The notes under the pieces are model-generated. The model was given only the letters and a program-made list of their open reading frames with translations. It did not search any database and had not been told where the DNA came from. Source: Aeromonas bestiarum (GTDB lineage Bacteria; Pseudomonadota; Gammaproteobacteria; Enterobacterales; Aeromonadaceae). Taken from it: a DNA stretch of 64,000 bases. Below are positions 19,021-27,739 of the stretch, one piece after another. Position 1 is the stretch's first letter; every line of letters starts with the position of its first letter. The stretch covers positions 157,744 to 221,743 of the forward strand of contig NZ_CDDA01000037.1 of the NCBI RefSeq assembly GCF_000819745.1. The letters run 5' to 3'. The translations under genes and the position numbers were made by a program.

Positions 19021-19857
19021 GTGACACCCACCCTCTTTGCGGCCATCCTGCTGGCCGCGCTGCTGCACGCCCTCTGGAATGCGCTGGCCAAGCGCCAGGC
19101 CGAGGGGCGCGTCAGCGTCTTGCTGGTCTCCCTCTGCTCCGGGCTGTTTGCCGCCCCCTTCTTGCCGCTGGTGGGGTTGCCTGTGGCTGCCGAATACCCC
19201 TGGCTGGCGCTCTCCATCCTGCTGCATTGCGGCTATTGCCTGTTTCTCGGTCGGGCCTATCGACTGGGGGAGTTCGGCCAGATCTATCCGCTGGCCCGTG
19301 GCAGTGCCCCCCTGGTGACCCTCTTGCTCGGGGCCCTGCTGCTGGGGGAGGTGCCCGGTGGGCTGGCGGTAGCGGGTGCCCTGGTGCTGGTGAGCGGGGT
19401 GCTGTTGATGGCCTGGCGCGGCGGTATCAGGCTGGCGCCTGCTGCCCTGCGTGCCGTGCTGATCACGGCGCTGTTCACCGCCGCCTATACCCTGTCCGAC
19501 GGCGCTGGCGCCCGCTCGGCCGGGGCGCCTGTGCGCTACACCCTCTGGCTGTTTGCCCTGACTGCGCTGATGATGCCGCTGCTGATGCGCTGGCAGAGTC
19601 GCACCGCCTGGCGTGCGCTCGATCTCGCGGCATGGCGTACCGGTGCCCTCGGCGGTGCTCTGTCACTGCTTGCCTACGGCATCGTCATCTGGGCCATGAC
19701 CCTGGCGCCCATCGGACTGGTGGCGGCGCTGCGCGAGAGCAGCGTGCTGTTTGCCATGCTGCTCTCCTGGGGCTGGCTGGGGGAGAAGCTGGGGCGGGTA
19801 CGGCTGTGGGCCGCGTTGGTGATCCTCTGCGGTATCTTGCTGATCCGCCTCGGCTGA
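19021..19857 (+). CDS. EamA/DMT-superfamily transporter, second copy
   Basis: 278 residues with about ten transmembrane helices. It starts at GTG 19021 with CAGGA 8-12 bases upstream. The first repeat begins LLAALLHALWNALAKRQAEGRVSVLL, and YRLGEFGQIYPLARGSAPLVTLLLGALLLGE is the EamA motif of the first half. It differs strongly from the DMT protein just upstream, so this is not a recent duplication. Substrate unknown; amino acid or drug efflux is the family norm. Confidence 0.8.
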   Translation: MTPTLFAAILLAALLHALWNALAKRQAEGRVSVLLVSLCSGLFAAPFLPLVGLPVAAEYPWLALSILLHCGYCLFLGRAYRLGEFGQIYPLARGSAPLVTLLLGALLLGEVPGGLAVAGALVLVSGVLLMAWRGGIRLAPAALRAVLITALFTAAYTLSDGAGARSAGAPVRYTLWLFALTALMMPLLMRWQSRTAWRALDLAAWRTGALGGALSLLAYGIVIWAMTLAPIGLVAALRESSVLFAMLLSWGWLGEKLGRVRLWAALVILCGILLIRLG

Positions 19858-19902
19858 TGGGTGACGACGTCAGGCCGGGATAGCCCCGGCCTGACGGTTG
19901 GC

Positions 19903-20751
19903 TCAGGGAGTGACCCGGGTCGTCAGGGTGAAGCCCTCCTCGCAGGGGGCGAGCTGCACCCGCACCTGGCCCAGCTCGGCCAAGGTGCCGACATGGGTGC
20001 CGCCGCAGGGGATGGTGACCTCTTTACCTTCAAGCATGCAGTGCCAGTAGCGCGAAGCTATGATGGCCTCGCCGGCCCGGCTGCGGCGGATCTCGCCACC
20101 GGCCGACAGCCAGTCTGCCAACTGCTGGTTTACGCTGGTCTCGATCTGCGCCAGTTCCGCCAACAAAGCGTCACTATTGACCCCCTTCTTGCGCAGGCTC
20201 TTGCCGATGCGGTACTGCTCCAGGGAACCCATGGGCTCGACCCGCGAGGTCTGGATGGCGAGGCGGTCAAAGTCGGGCTGATCCAGCGCGTCGCGCTCGC
20301 TCACCTCTTTGCGCCAGTAGGGAACCAGCATCCGGTTGAGGGCCAGCGCTGCCAGATGGCAGCCGCTGTGGCCCAGGCTCAGGGCGTGGCGGACTGTGGC
20401 ATCTACCTTCAGTTCAACCCGTGAGCCCACCGCCAGAGAGTGCCGGCCTGCCAGGGGATGCACCACCACGAAGGCCCAGCCTTCGGCGCCACGCTTGACC
20501 GGAATCTCTGTGTCCACGAACAGTTCGCCTTCCGGGCTGATGGCGCCCATGCGGCAGGGGCCCACACTGGCATCGCCGCCATCCCAGCAAACCGTGCCCA
20601 CATCGCCTGGCTGATCGGGCCAGAGGTGGCTCTGGGGGTGGAAAGGGGTGAGGTCGGTGACCAGCAGGCTGGTGTCGCCGCTCTGGCAGAAGAGCACGCT
20701 GGCCTGTTCATGATGGTGGCCCAGCACGAAGCTGGCTCGGGTATGTTCCAT
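19903..20751 (-). CDS. AlaX-like alanyl-tRNA editing protein
   Basis: 282-residue free-standing homologue of the AlaRS editing domain, predicted to hydrolyse mischarged Ser- or Gly-tRNA(Ala). The zinc-binding HxxxH-type segment is HALSLGHSGCHL and the second zinc motif is PCGGTHV near the C-terminus. The N-terminal part TDLTPFHPQSHLWPDQPGDVG resembles the AlaX beta-barrel that begins with a PxGGGQ-like stretch, here altered. The start ATG at 20751 precedes MEHTRASFVLGHHHEQ. It is divergent from nothing close; mntH lies upstream on the same strand past a large palindrome. Confidence 0.78.
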   Translation of the reverse strand: MEHTRASFVLGHHHEQASVLFCQSGDTSLLVTDLTPFHPQSHLWPDQPGDVGTVCWDGGDASVGPCRMGAISPEGELFVDTEIPVKRGAEGWAFVVVHPLAGRHSLAVGSRVELKVDATVRHALSLGHSGCHLAALALNRMLVPYWRKEVSERDALDQPDFDRLAIQTSRVEPMGSLEQYRIGKSLRKKGVNSDALLAELAQIETSVNQQLADWLSAGGEIRRSRAGEAIIASRYWHCMLEGKEVTIPCGGTHVGTLAELGQVRVQLAPCEEGFTLTTRVTP

Positions 20752-20805
20752 GGATGGCTCCTGCGAATCGAAGAGGAAGAGAGAGCCGCAGCATACGCCA
20801 AAGTG

Positions 20806-20843
20806 CAGGCCGGCTCATTAACCTGGGTTAATGAGCCGGCCTG
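20806..20843. repeat. Perfect 18-bp palindrome downstream of mntH
   Basis: CAGGCCGGCTCATTAACC (20806-20823), TG, GGTTAATGAGCCGGCCTG (20826-20843). The arms are perfect and almost touch. No T run follows on the minus strand, so terminator activity for mntH is possible but not typical. Confidence 0.75.
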
Positions 20844-20861
20844 AATCGCGGGTTGTGAGCG

Positions 20862-22085
20862 CTAGATCATGGCGACCAGCAGGTAGGCGTTGAGCCCGAT
20901 CACCAGCGCGACTATGAGGCGGCCGACTGCCTGGGTCACCGGGTGGTTGCGATACTCGCCCATCAGCGCCCTATCGCCGGTCAGGATCAGCAGCGGAATG
21001 AGCGCCAGCGCGATACCGAAGCTCAGCACCACCTGGCTCAGCACCAATATTTCGGTGGTGTTGAGCCCCATGGCGATCACCACGAAGGCGGGGGCCATGG
21101 TGATGGCGCGGCGCAGCCAGAGCGGTATGGTGAAGCGCACGAAGCCTTGCATCACCACCTGACCGGCGAGTGTACCCACTACCGTGGAGGAGATGCCTGA
21201 GGCCACCAGTGACAGGCCGAACAGGGTGGCGGCGGCCTGACCCAGCAAGGGAGTGAGCGTCTGGTAGGCGGTTTCGAGTTCGGCCACGGGCTGGTTGCCG
21301 GCGCCGTGGAAGGCGGCCGCCGCCATGGCCATCATGGCCAGGTTGACGAAGCCGGCTATGGTCATGGCGATCGCGACGTCCACCCGGGTGGTGTGCAGTC
21401 GCTGAGGTACTGTGCCCTGATCCTGGGTGTGCTGGGTCAGCGCCGAGTGCAGGTAGATGACGTGAGGCATGACGGTTGCACCGAGCACGCCAGCGGCCAG
21501 ATAGACGGCGTCGCTGTTGGGCAGACCGGGGAAGAGGGCGCCTTCCAGCAGGCTGGGCAGGTGGGGGCGGGAGAACACCAGCTCGACGATATAGGCCGCC
21601 GCCACGAACAGTAACAGACCGCCAACCACGAACTCCAGCGGCTTCTGACCGCGGGATTGCAGCATCAGAATGCCCCAGGTGACCACGGCCGTGATGCCGG
21701 CGCCTTCCAGCAGGGTGACGCCGAGCAGCAGCTTGAAACCCACGGCCGCACCGATGAACTCGGCAAGATCCGTGGCCATGGCGATGATCTCCGCCTGTAC
21801 CCAGTAGGCCCAGACCGCTGGTTTGGGCAGCCGATCGCGGATGTGCTCCGCCAGGTTCTTGCCGGTGACTATGCCGAGCTTGGCTGAGAGGGTCTGCACC
21901 AGCATGGCCATCAGATTCGCCCATACCACCACCCACAGCAGCTGATAACCGAAGGTGGAGCCGGCCTGGATATTGGTGGCGAAGTTGCCCGGGTCTATAT
22001 AGCCGATGGCGGCGATAAAGGCGGGGCCAAGCAGGGTCAGTTTGAATTTGCGGGCCGGGATGGCCGTGGTCAGCGCGGGTTGCAT
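20862..22085 (-). CDS. mntH: NRAMP manganese/iron transporter
   Basis: Proton-coupled Mn2+ (and Fe2+) importer of the inner membrane. About 407 residues with eleven predicted helices. The metal-site motifs are present: [19 protein letters not shown] in helix 1 and [15 protein letters not shown] in helix 6. I chose ATG 22085 ([13 protein letters not shown]) because GGAGG lies 8 bases before it; ATG 22100 is in frame upstream. A perfect Fur-type 7-1-7 site lies 44 bases upstream of the start, so iron repression is likely. Confidence 0.95.
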   Translation of the reverse strand: MQPALTTAIPARKFKLTLLGPAFIAAIGYIDPGNFATNIQAGSTFGYQLLWVVVWANLMAMLVQTLSAKLGIVTGKNLAEHIRDRLPKPAVWAYWVQAEIIAMATDLAEFIGAAVGFKLLLGVTLLEGAGITAVVTWGILMLQSRGQKPLEFVVGGLLLFVAAAYIVELVFSRPHLPSLLEGALFPGLPNSDAVYLAAGVLGATVMPHVIYLHSALTQHTQDQGTVPQRLHTTRVDVAIAMTIAGFVNLAMMAMAAAAFHGAGNQPVAELETAYQTLTPLLGQAAATLFGLSLVASGISSTVVGTLAGQVVMQGFVRFTIPLWLRRAITMAPAFVVIAMGLNTTEILVLSQVVLSFGIALALIPLLILTGDRALMGEYRNHPVTQAVGRLIVALVIGLNAYLLVAMI

Positions 22086-22128
22086 GGAATCACCCTCCAT
22101 AAGATTATGGAGATAGAATAGATCTAAA

Positions 22129-22143
22129 TGATAATTATTATCA
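22129..22143. promoter_or_regulatory. Fur box upstream of mntH
   Basis: TGATAATTATTATCA is an exact 7-1-7 Fur consensus half-site pair (TGATAAT, one base, ATTATCA). It sits 44-58 bases upstream of the mntH start codon in an AT-rich promoter region. MntR sites look different, so Fur is the better reading. Confidence 0.8.
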
Positions 22144-22192
22144 ATTGATGTTTTGTATCATACCCATAGATAAAAACATCTGTGGCGGCCAG

Positions 22193-22221
22193 TTGCAGTG
22201 AGGGATGTGATTTCGTACAAT
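22193..22221 (+). promoter_or_regulatory. Candidate sigma70 promoter for rpsF
   Basis: TTGCAG (22193-22198) and TACAAT (22216-22221) are 17 bases apart. The predicted transcript would carry a leader of about 95 bases that includes the hairpin at 22266-22298. Confidence 0.5.
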
Positions 22222-22265
22222 ACGCCGCCCTAGAAAGCAGTGTCTAAACACACCATACGTTCCTT

Positions 22266-22298
22266 GCCTCCGAGGTCTGGCTGCACCTGGGCGGAGGC
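22266..22298 (+). ncRNA. Hairpin in rpsF leader, candidate S6:S18 autoregulatory element
   Basis: GCCTCCG (22266-22272) pairs with CGGAGGC (22292-22298); inside, AGGT pairs with ACCT around an eight-base loop, leaving an unpaired GGG on one side. A hairpin with an internal bulge just ahead of rpsF is the setting of the known S6:S18-binding mRNA leader. I infer the match from position and shape; the conserved bulge sequence was not verified by alignment. Confidence 0.5.
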
Positions 22299-22322
22299 TG
22301 AATTAATCCGTAAGGAGCTAAA

Positions 22323-22712
22323 ATGCGTCATTACGAAATCGTCTTCATGGTTCATCCGGACCAGAGCGAGCAAGTACCCGGCATGATCGAGCGTTACACC
22401 GGCGCTATCACCACCGCAGGTGGTACTATCCATCGCATGGAAGATTGGGGCCGTCGTCAACTGGCTTACCCGATCGACAAGCTGCACAAAGCTCACTACG
22501 TTCTGATGAACGTGGAAGCAGAGCAAGCCGTTATCGATGAACTGGAAACCAACTTCCGTTTCAACGATGCCGTTATCCGCAACATGATCATGCGCACCAA
22601 GCACGCCGTGACTGAAGTTTCTCCGATGGCCAAGGCCAAGGAAGAGCGCTTCGTCCGTCGTGACGACGAGCGCCGCGAAGATACTGTTGAAGCAGCGTCT
22701 TCCGAAGAGTAA
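22323..22712 (+). CDS. rpsF: 30S ribosomal protein S6
   Basis: 129 residues; binds S18 and the central domain of 16S r[28 protein letters not shown] at the start and [15 protein letters not shown] near the end match S6, with an acidic tail (EAASSEE) of the kind extended by RimK. TAAGGAG precedes ATG 22323. First gene of an rpsF-rpsR-rplI operon. Confidence 0.98.
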   Translation: MRHYEIVFMVHPDQSEQVPGMIERYTGAITTAGGTIHRMEDWGRRQLAYPIDKLHKAHYVLMNVEAEQAVIDELETNFRFNDAVIRNMIMRTKHAVTEVSPMAKAKEERFVRRDDERREDTVEAASSEE

Positions 22713-22730
22713 TTCTGGATCACTGAATAG

Positions 22731-22973
<243 letters not shown>

Positions 22974-23022
22974 GAATCGGCCCGGCACTTAAGCCTAACT
23001 CAACTTTTATAGAGGAAAGGTA

Positions 23023-23469
23023 ATGCAAGTTATCCTGCTCGACAAAATCGCCAAACTGGGCGGTCTGGGTGATCAAGTCGCTGTTAAAGCTGGCTACGCC
23101 CGTAACTATCTGATCCCGCAAGGCAAAGCCGTTATGGCTACCAAGGCCAACATCGAGACTTTCGATGCTCGCCGTGCTGAACTGGAAGCCAAACTGGCTG
23201 CCGGTAAAGCTGCCGCTGAAGAGCGCGCTGCCAAGCTGGGTGAACTGGCTGCTGTTGTCATCGCCTCCAAATCTGGCGACGAAGGCAAGCTGTTCGGTTC
23301 CATCGGTACCCGTGACGTGGCTGAAGCCATCACTGCTGCCGGCGTTGCTGTTGCCAAGAGCGAGGTCCGCATGGGCAACGTTCTGCGTAACACCGGCGAG
23401 TACGAAGTTGTTGTTCAGCTGCACGCTGACGTCAAAGCAACCGTACAAGTTCAGGTTGTTGCCCTGTAA
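23023..23469 (+). CDS. rplI: 50S ribosomal protein L9
   Basis: 148 residues; binds 23S rRNA near the L1 stalk. [19 protein letters not shown] and [16 protein letters not shown] are the N-terminal L9 signature; the central helix is Ala/Glu/Lys rich, and the C-terminal domain contains [26 protein letters not shown] precedes ATG 23023. A strong terminator follows. Confidence 0.98.
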   Translation: MQVILLDKIAKLGGLGDQVAVKAGYARNYLIPQGKAVMATKANIETFDARRAELEAKLAAGKAAAEERAAKLGELAAVVIASKSGDEGKLFGSIGTRDVAEAITAAGVAVAKSEVRMGNVLRNTGEYEVVVQLHADVKATVQVQVVAL

Positions 23470-23489
23470 TAGCGTTTCGCTTTTGCAGA

Positions 23490-23517
23490 AAAACCCGCGC
23501 ATTTGCGCGGGTTTTTT
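23490..23517 (+). terminator. Terminator of the rpsF-rpsR-rplI operon
   Basis: AACCCGCGC (23492-23500), loop ATTT, GCGCGGGTT (23505-23513), followed by TTTT. Confidence 0.9.
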
Positions 23518-23569
23518 ATTTTGGGATCAAAGGGTAAAGTGAGGTTCTGTTCCTCTGGAGGAGATCCTT

Positions 23570-24313
23570 ATGGCAGCCTGGGTCGAAGGTAGGGTCATCG
23601 AGCGCATCGAATGGACCCCCACCCTGTTTTCCCTGCGTGTGGAGGCCGAACTCGCCCCCTACAAGGCAGGTCAATTTACCAAGCTGGCCCTCGAGCAGGG
23701 TGAGCGCCGCATCCAGCGGGCCTACTCTTTCGTCAATCCCCCCTCTGCGCCTTACCACGAGTTTTACTTCGTCGAGATCCAGGGCGGTGAGCTGACGCCT
23801 TCCCTCGGTTCCCTGCAAACGGGCGACACTCTGCTGGTGCAATCCCAGGCGACCGGCTTTCTGACCCTGGATGAGCTTCCACCAGGCCACGATCTCTGGC
23901 TGCTCTCCACAGGTACCGCCATAGGCCCCTTCCTCTCCATGCTGGCGGACGGCGAGGCGTTCGAGCGCTTCGAGAACCTGGTGTTGGTGCACGGGGTACG
24001 CAAGGGGGAGGAGCTGAGCTACCGAGCACTGATCGATGGTTTTTCCGAGCGCCACGGCGAGCGTTTTCGCTACGTGCCCTTCGTCAGCCGCGAGGCCTGG
24101 CCCGATGCGATGGAAGGGCGGATCCCGGCGGCCATCGCCGACGGGCGACTGCAGGAGCGAGTCGGGCTCGCATTTTCACCCGAGCTGAGCCAGGTGCTGA
24201 TCTGTGGCAATCCGGCCATGGTGAAGGAGACGCAACAGACCTTGCTGGCATTGGGGCTGGCCAAGAACCTGCGGCGGGCGCCGGGCAACATCAGTGCGGA
24301 GAATTACTGGTAG
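23570..24313 (+). CDS. fpr: Ferredoxin/flavodoxin-NADP+ reductase
   Basis: 247-residue FAD enzyme moving electrons between NADPH and flavodoxin or ferredoxin. FAD-binding RAYSFVNPP, the NADPH-binding LLSTGTAIGPFLSML and VLVHGVRKGEEL, the ICGNPAMVKET segment and a terminal AENYW match bacterial subclass I Fpr. TGGAGGAG precedes ATG 23570. It has its own start downstream of the rplI terminator. A GC-rich hairpin without a T run follows the stop (24321-24346). Confidence 0.95.
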   Translation: MAAWVEGRVIERIEWTPTLFSLRVEAELAPYKAGQFTKLALEQGERRIQRAYSFVNPPSAPYHEFYFVEIQGGELTPSLGSLQTGDTLLVQSQATGFLTLDELPPGHDLWLLSTGTAIGPFLSMLADGEAFERFENLVLVHGVRKGEELSYRALIDGFSERHGERFRYVPFVSREAWPDAMEGRIPAAIADGRLQERVGLAFSPELSQVLICGNPAMVKETQQTLLALGLAKNLRRAPGNISAENYW

Positions 24314-24366
24314 TCCAATGAACACAGGGGCCATGGGCCCCCGTGTTATGGCTGCTGTGGTTTCGG

Positions 24367-24684
24367 CTAGTTCTTCTTGCCGTTGCCGTTGCCCTTCTGC
24401 TTGTTGTGGCCCTGACCCGGATTGTTGCCGCTGTGGATGCTGCGGTTGTAGTGATCGCGATACTTGCCATCCACCTTGTCGCAGTTGAGCTGGATCCGGC
24501 TGTCGCCTATGCCGAGATCCAGGCAGTTGTTCTGCCACCAGTCGTACTCTTTCTGATCCCAGTTGATGTCCAGCTTGATGTCGTCGGTGGAGAGCTTGAC
24601 GCCATCGTTGTTCTTGGAGGGCGGCGCCGCAAAGGCCACACCATGGACCAGCAGGAGGGAGAGCAGCAGGGCGGTTTTATTCAT
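24367..24684 (-). CDS. Small secreted protein with basic Gly/Asn/Lys tail, unknown
   Basis: 105 residues. A clear signal peptide (MNKTALLLSLLLVHGVAFA) precedes a short acidic/Trp-rich middle (INWDQKEYDWWQNNCLDLGIGD, with two Cys suited to a disulfide) and a low-complexity tail of Asn, Gly, His and Lys. I do not recognise the family. It lies convergent to fpr. Codon use looks like its neighbours. Confidence 0.65.
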   Translation of the reverse strand: MNKTALLLSLLLVHGVAFAAPPSKNNDGVKLSTDDIKLDINWDQKEYDWWQNNCLDLGIGDSRIQLNCDKVDGKYRDHYNRSIHSGNNPGQGHNKQKGNGNGKKN

Positions 24685-25029
24685 GATGACCTCGGATTCA
24701 GGGTGATTGCTATCAGTCTAGAAGGTGCAGGCTTAACCTGAACGGAACCAGCCATCATTGTGGCTGCGCCGGCTTTGCGGCTTGGCACCTCACCTTGCCA
24801 GGGGGGCTGCGCCGCTTCTGCGGTTCGACGGGCCCGCTTGTCATTGCGTCGAGGCTGGCAGCTTGGGTTCGGCCCGTCATCATGCCGGTGGCGGCTATTT
24901 GCCCAATCTGGTCGCAGCCTGTCCATTCAGGGCCGTATCTGATTGAATTCAAACGATTAGCCTTCATTCTGTCGATGGGGGGACTATAATCGGCAGCCAA
25001 CTTTTCCTGCACAGTATCCCCACTTCATC
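24685..25029. other. Intergenic region without a supported gene
   Basis: No open frame here has a ribosome binding site or recognisable protein. It should hold the promoters of the divergent small secreted gene and of the membrane protein gene; a perfect TATAAT at 24985-24990 with TTCATT 16 bases upstream is the best candidate for the latter. Confidence 0.5.
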
Positions 25030-26028
25030 ATGAATACACAGGCTTCCGCCATATTGCGCTACCCCAAGGGGTGGTTCGCTCTGACCACGGTGTACAGTTT
25101 TACCGGGCTGGCCATTCTGGCCTCCATCGTCTTCTCCCTGTTGCTGTTTCTCTCCATCGACGACAACCCCCTGATGAAGTGGTTGTTCGGCGGTCTGGCC
25201 ATCATCTTCGAACTGGGCAAGTTCTACGTCTGGTACGAGTACGGCGAGTGCAAGGCGCGCCGCGATCTCGGCGGTGCCTTCTGGTCGCTGCTGTTCTACA
25301 GCGTGCTGGCCGCCATCTCCATCGGCGGCAGCATAGGTGGCATCAACAGTGCCACCAACACCATCTTGAGCCAGCAGGCGCGCCACGAGCGGGAGCTGGC
25401 CCGTTTCGACGAGCAGATCGCCAGCATAGAGCGCCAGATCCAGCTCAACGAAGAGGCGGCCCGCAAGTACATAGAGATGGCGCGTATCTCCAGCGGCGTC
25501 AGCGGCTTGCAGCAGGCCAACACCAAGCTCAGGTTGAAGCAGGATGAGTTGCGCCAGGAGCGGGACGCCAAGCCGCTCAACGAGCAGTCCTCCATGCTGG
25601 GGCTGATGAGCAGTCTGGCGGACGGGGTGGGCATGAGTATCAGCCAGGTGCAGTTTCTGCTGGTCTGTTTCCTCTCGGTGCTGCTGGATGTGTTTGGCGC
25701 CTTCTTCGTCAGCCTGATCGGCGAGGAGAACCGCTTTCGTCGCATCTGGCTGTGGCAGCAGGCGCGGGAGCAGGCCGCGGCGCGGCAGGCGGAGGCGGCG
25801 ATCACTGCGCCCCCGGTGGCGAGCAAGCCGGAACCCGAGCCCGCCGTGGTGGCCCAGGTGCGCTCCGTGCTGGAGAGCGGCGAGCTCAAGTGCAGCAAGC
25901 GCGGGGTAGCCGAGGCGTTGTCGCTGTCGCTGGAAGAGGTGGACAGGGTATTTCAGCATCTGCTGGCCCAGGGGGTGCTGGGGCAGGGCAGCAATCGCCA
26001 CTACCACCTCAGCGCGCAAGCGGGTTGA
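25030..26028 (+). CDS. Four-helix membrane protein with coiled coil and C-terminal winged helix
   Basis: 332 residues, family not recognised. Two hydrophobic helices near the start (GLAILASIVFSLLLFLSI and WLFGGLAIIFELGKFYVW), a third about residues 90-110, then a long coiled coil (about 115-190: HERELARFDEQIASIERQIQ and LRLKQDELRQERD), a fourth helix (VQFLLVCFLSVLLDVFGAFFVSL, about 210-235) and a cytoplasmic tail. A Pro/Ala linker leads to about 60 residues (VRSVLESGELKCSKRGVAEALSLSLEEVDRVFQHLLAQGVL) resembling a winged helix. This suggests a membrane-tethered regulator or scaffold. The terminator follows its stop directly. Confidence 0.7.
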   Translation: MNTQASAILRYPKGWFALTTVYSFTGLAILASIVFSLLLFLSIDDNPLMKWLFGGLAIIFELGKFYVWYEYGECKARRDLGGAFWSLLFYSVLAAISIGGSIGGINSATNTILSQQARHERELARFDEQIASIERQIQLNEEAARKYIEMARISSGVSGLQQANTKLRLKQDELRQERDAKPLNEQSSMLGLMSSLADGVGMSISQVQFLLVCFLSVLLDVFGAFFVSLIGEENRFRRIWLWQQAREQAAARQAEAAITAPPVASKPEPEPAVVAQVRSVLESGELKCSKRGVAEALSLSLEEVDRVFQHLLAQGVLGQGSNRHYHLSAQAG

Positions 26029-26034
26029 TGATCT

Positions 26035-26058
26035 GGCCACCTAGAGGTGGCCTTTTTG
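26035..26058 (+). terminator. Terminator after the membrane/winged-helix gene
   Basis: GGCCACCT (26035-26042), AG, AGGTGGCC (26045-26052), then TTTTT. A convergent small gene ends 20 bases further on. Confidence 0.85.
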
Positions 26059-26077
26059 TTGCCGCGTGCGGGCGGCG

Positions 26078-26245
26078 CTAGTGAGTCAGCACCATCATCA
26101 GGCTGAGGAAGGCGGCCAGCCCCCCACCTATGCCGATGATCCAGTAAAACCCCTTGGCCCCCTGTTTGAGCGGGATGCGGAAGTAGAGCAGAAACGCCCA
26201 CCACCCCAGGGCCAGCAACAGAGGAATAAGAAACATTCGAGCCAT
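26078..26245 (-). CDS. 55-residue two-helix membrane protein
   Basis: Short gene read on the minus strand from ATG at 26245 to TAG at 26078. The protein begins MARMFLIPLLLALGWWAF and continues LLYFRIPLKQGAKGFYWI before a second helix IGIGGGLAAFLSLMMVLTH. GAGGA lies 5 bases before the start codon and the frame is fully open, with two clean hydrophobic segments joined by a basic loop. It is divergent from the quinone oxidoreductase gene. Function unknown. Confidence 0.75.
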   Translation of the reverse strand: MARMFLIPLLLALGWWAFLLYFRIPLKQGAKGFYWIIGIGGGLAAFLSLMMVLTH

Positions 26246-26289
26246 GGTGTCCTCGCTGTTATTCTGTTGACCCTTGATCAGTCAACAGG

Positions 26290-27279
26290 ATGGATTGTGC
26301 AATGACGCAGCTACAGATTACCGCATTCGGCGACCCCTCGGTACTCAAGCTCAACCCTTCGCAGGGCAAGGTGCCCGCCGAGGGGGAAGTCCGGGTGCGC
26401 ATCTGCTTTGCGGGAGTCAATCCCATCGATGCCAAGACCCGGGCCGGCCTTGGCTGGGCGGCGGCCCAGAACAAGGACAAGCTGCCCTGGACGCCGGGTT
26501 ATGATGTGGCTGGCGTGATTGAGAAGGTGGGCCCAGGCGTGACCTCGCTGGCAGAGGGAGATCAAGTGTGCGGCATGGTGGGCTTTCCGCTGGCGGGCGG
26601 CGCCTATGCCGACAGCACTGTGGTGAACGCAGAGGCGCTGGTCAAGCTAGATGGCATCAGCCTCAAACAGGGCGCAGCCCTGCCGCTGGCCGGTCTCACC
26701 GCCTGGCAGGGGCTGTTTGAACATGGTGCCCTCAAGGCCGGGCAGCGGGTGCTGATCCTGGCCGGTGCCGGCGGGGTTGGCCATCTGGCGGTGCAGTTTG
26801 CCAGCGCTTACGGCGCCGAGGTGGTCGCCACGGCCAGTCGTGACAATCACGGTTTTCTCCATGGCCTGGGGGCCGGTCATCTTGTGGATTACCACGACGC
26901 CGACTGGGTCGCGCAGATCCTGGCCCTGGGTGGGCAGGTCGATCTGGTGCTGGATCTGGTGGGCGGCGAGAGCGGCAAGGCGGCGATGGCTTGCGTCAAG
27001 CCCGGTGGCCGTCTGGTGACTGTGCCCACCATCACGGCCCAGCAGATCAAGGATGCGGCGGTCGATGCCGGCATAGAGGTGCTCGGCATGCTGGTGCACC
27101 CCGACAGCAAACAGCTGGCCCAGATGCTGATCCTGCTGCGCCAGGGGGATGTACACATCACGGTCGGTGGCGAGTTTGCTCTGGCCGAGGGGGCGCTGGC
27201 CCATCAGGCCATCGAACAGGGTCATGTGCGTGGCAAGCTGGTGCTGCGCATGCCTGCCGCCGATGGTCAGCCCGGATGA
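26290..27279 (+). CDS. NADP-dependent quinone oxidoreductase-like MDR protein
   Basis: Up to 329 residues, medium-chain dehydrogenase/reductase fold without the catalytic or structural zinc ligands, like quinone oxidoreductases. N-terminal VRICFAGVNPIDAKTRAG and WTPGYDVAGVIEKVG are the GroES-like signature; LILAGAGGVGHLAVQFASAYGAEVVATAS is the NADPH-binding fold, with DLVLDLVGG following. ATG 26302 (MTQLQITAFGDPSV) may be the true start. The next gene overlaps its stop by 4 bases (ATGA). Confidence 0.85.
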   Translation: MDCAMTQLQITAFGDPSVLKLNPSQGKVPAEGEVRVRICFAGVNPIDAKTRAGLGWAAAQNKDKLPWTPGYDVAGVIEKVGPGVTSLAEGDQVCGMVGFPLAGGAYADSTVVNAEALVKLDGISLKQGAALPLAGLTAWQGLFEHGALKAGQRVLILAGAGGVGHLAVQFASAYGAEVVATASRDNHGFLHGLGAGHLVDYHDADWVAQILALGGQVDLVLDLVGGESGKAAMACVKPGGRLVTVPTITAQQIKDAAVDAGIEVLGMLVHPDSKQLAQMLILLRQGDVHITVGGEFALAEGALAHQAIEQGHVRGKLVLRMPAADGQPG

Positions 27280-27713
27280 CTGGCATTGCCGAGATGGGGC
27301 TGGGCTGGCTGTTTCTGAGCGCCTTCACCTCCGCCACCCTGCTGCCCGGCAGCTCGGAAGTGCTGCTGGGGGCCATGGCGGCCAAGGGCGAGTGGAGCAT
27401 GACCAGCCTGCTGCTGTGGGCGACGCTTGGCAATACCCTCGGCTCCATGACCACCTGGTGGCTCGGCTGGCTCGCCACCTTCAAGAAAAAACCGGAAGAT
27501 TTTCAAGGCCGTGGGGAACAAAAAGCCCTCGGCTGGCTCAAACAACATGGTCACTGGTGTCTGCTGCTGGCCTGGACGCCCGTGGTCGGCGATGGCCTCT
27601 GTCTGCTGGCCGGTTGGCTGCGTCTCTCCTTCTGGCGCTCTCTCATCCTGATCGGGCTTGGCAAATTATTGCGTTATGCCCTGGTTTTTCTGTTGGCCAG
27701 TCACATTTTCTAG
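27276..27713 (+). CDS. YqaA/DedA-family inner-membrane protein
   Basis: 145 residues. It matches the YqaA branch of the SNARE-associated/DedA family: LGWLFLSAFTSATLLPGSSEVLL at the start, GNTLGSMTTWWLGWL in the middle and WTPVVGDGLCLLAGWLRL further on. The family includes membrane phospholipid scramblase-like proteins, but YqaA itself is not well characterised. ATG 27276 overlaps the oxidoreductase stop (ATGA), so translation is coupled. The M16 peptidase begins 26 bases after the stop. Confidence 0.85.
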   Translation: MTGIAEMGLGWLFLSAFTSATLLPGSSEVLLGAMAAKGEWSMTSLLLWATLGNTLGSMTTWWLGWLATFKKKPEDFQGRGEQKALGWLKQHGHWCLLLAWTPVVGDGLCLLAGWLRLSFWRSLILIGLGKLLRYALVFLLASHIF

Positions 27714-27739
27714 CCCCTTTCTTCACTCACGAGGTAACC

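Noticed and set aside
20806-20843. Intrinsic terminator of mntH
   Set aside because: Arms are perfect but no T run follows on the minus strand; listed as a repeat.
24321-24346. Intrinsic terminator of fpr
   Set aside because: GC-rich hairpin present but no T run; kept only as a note in the fpr entry.
27149-27739. N-terminal extension of the M16 peptidase reading into yqaA
   Set aside because: It overlaps a well supported gene and would bury the signal peptide; GTG 27740 gives a normal secreted start.
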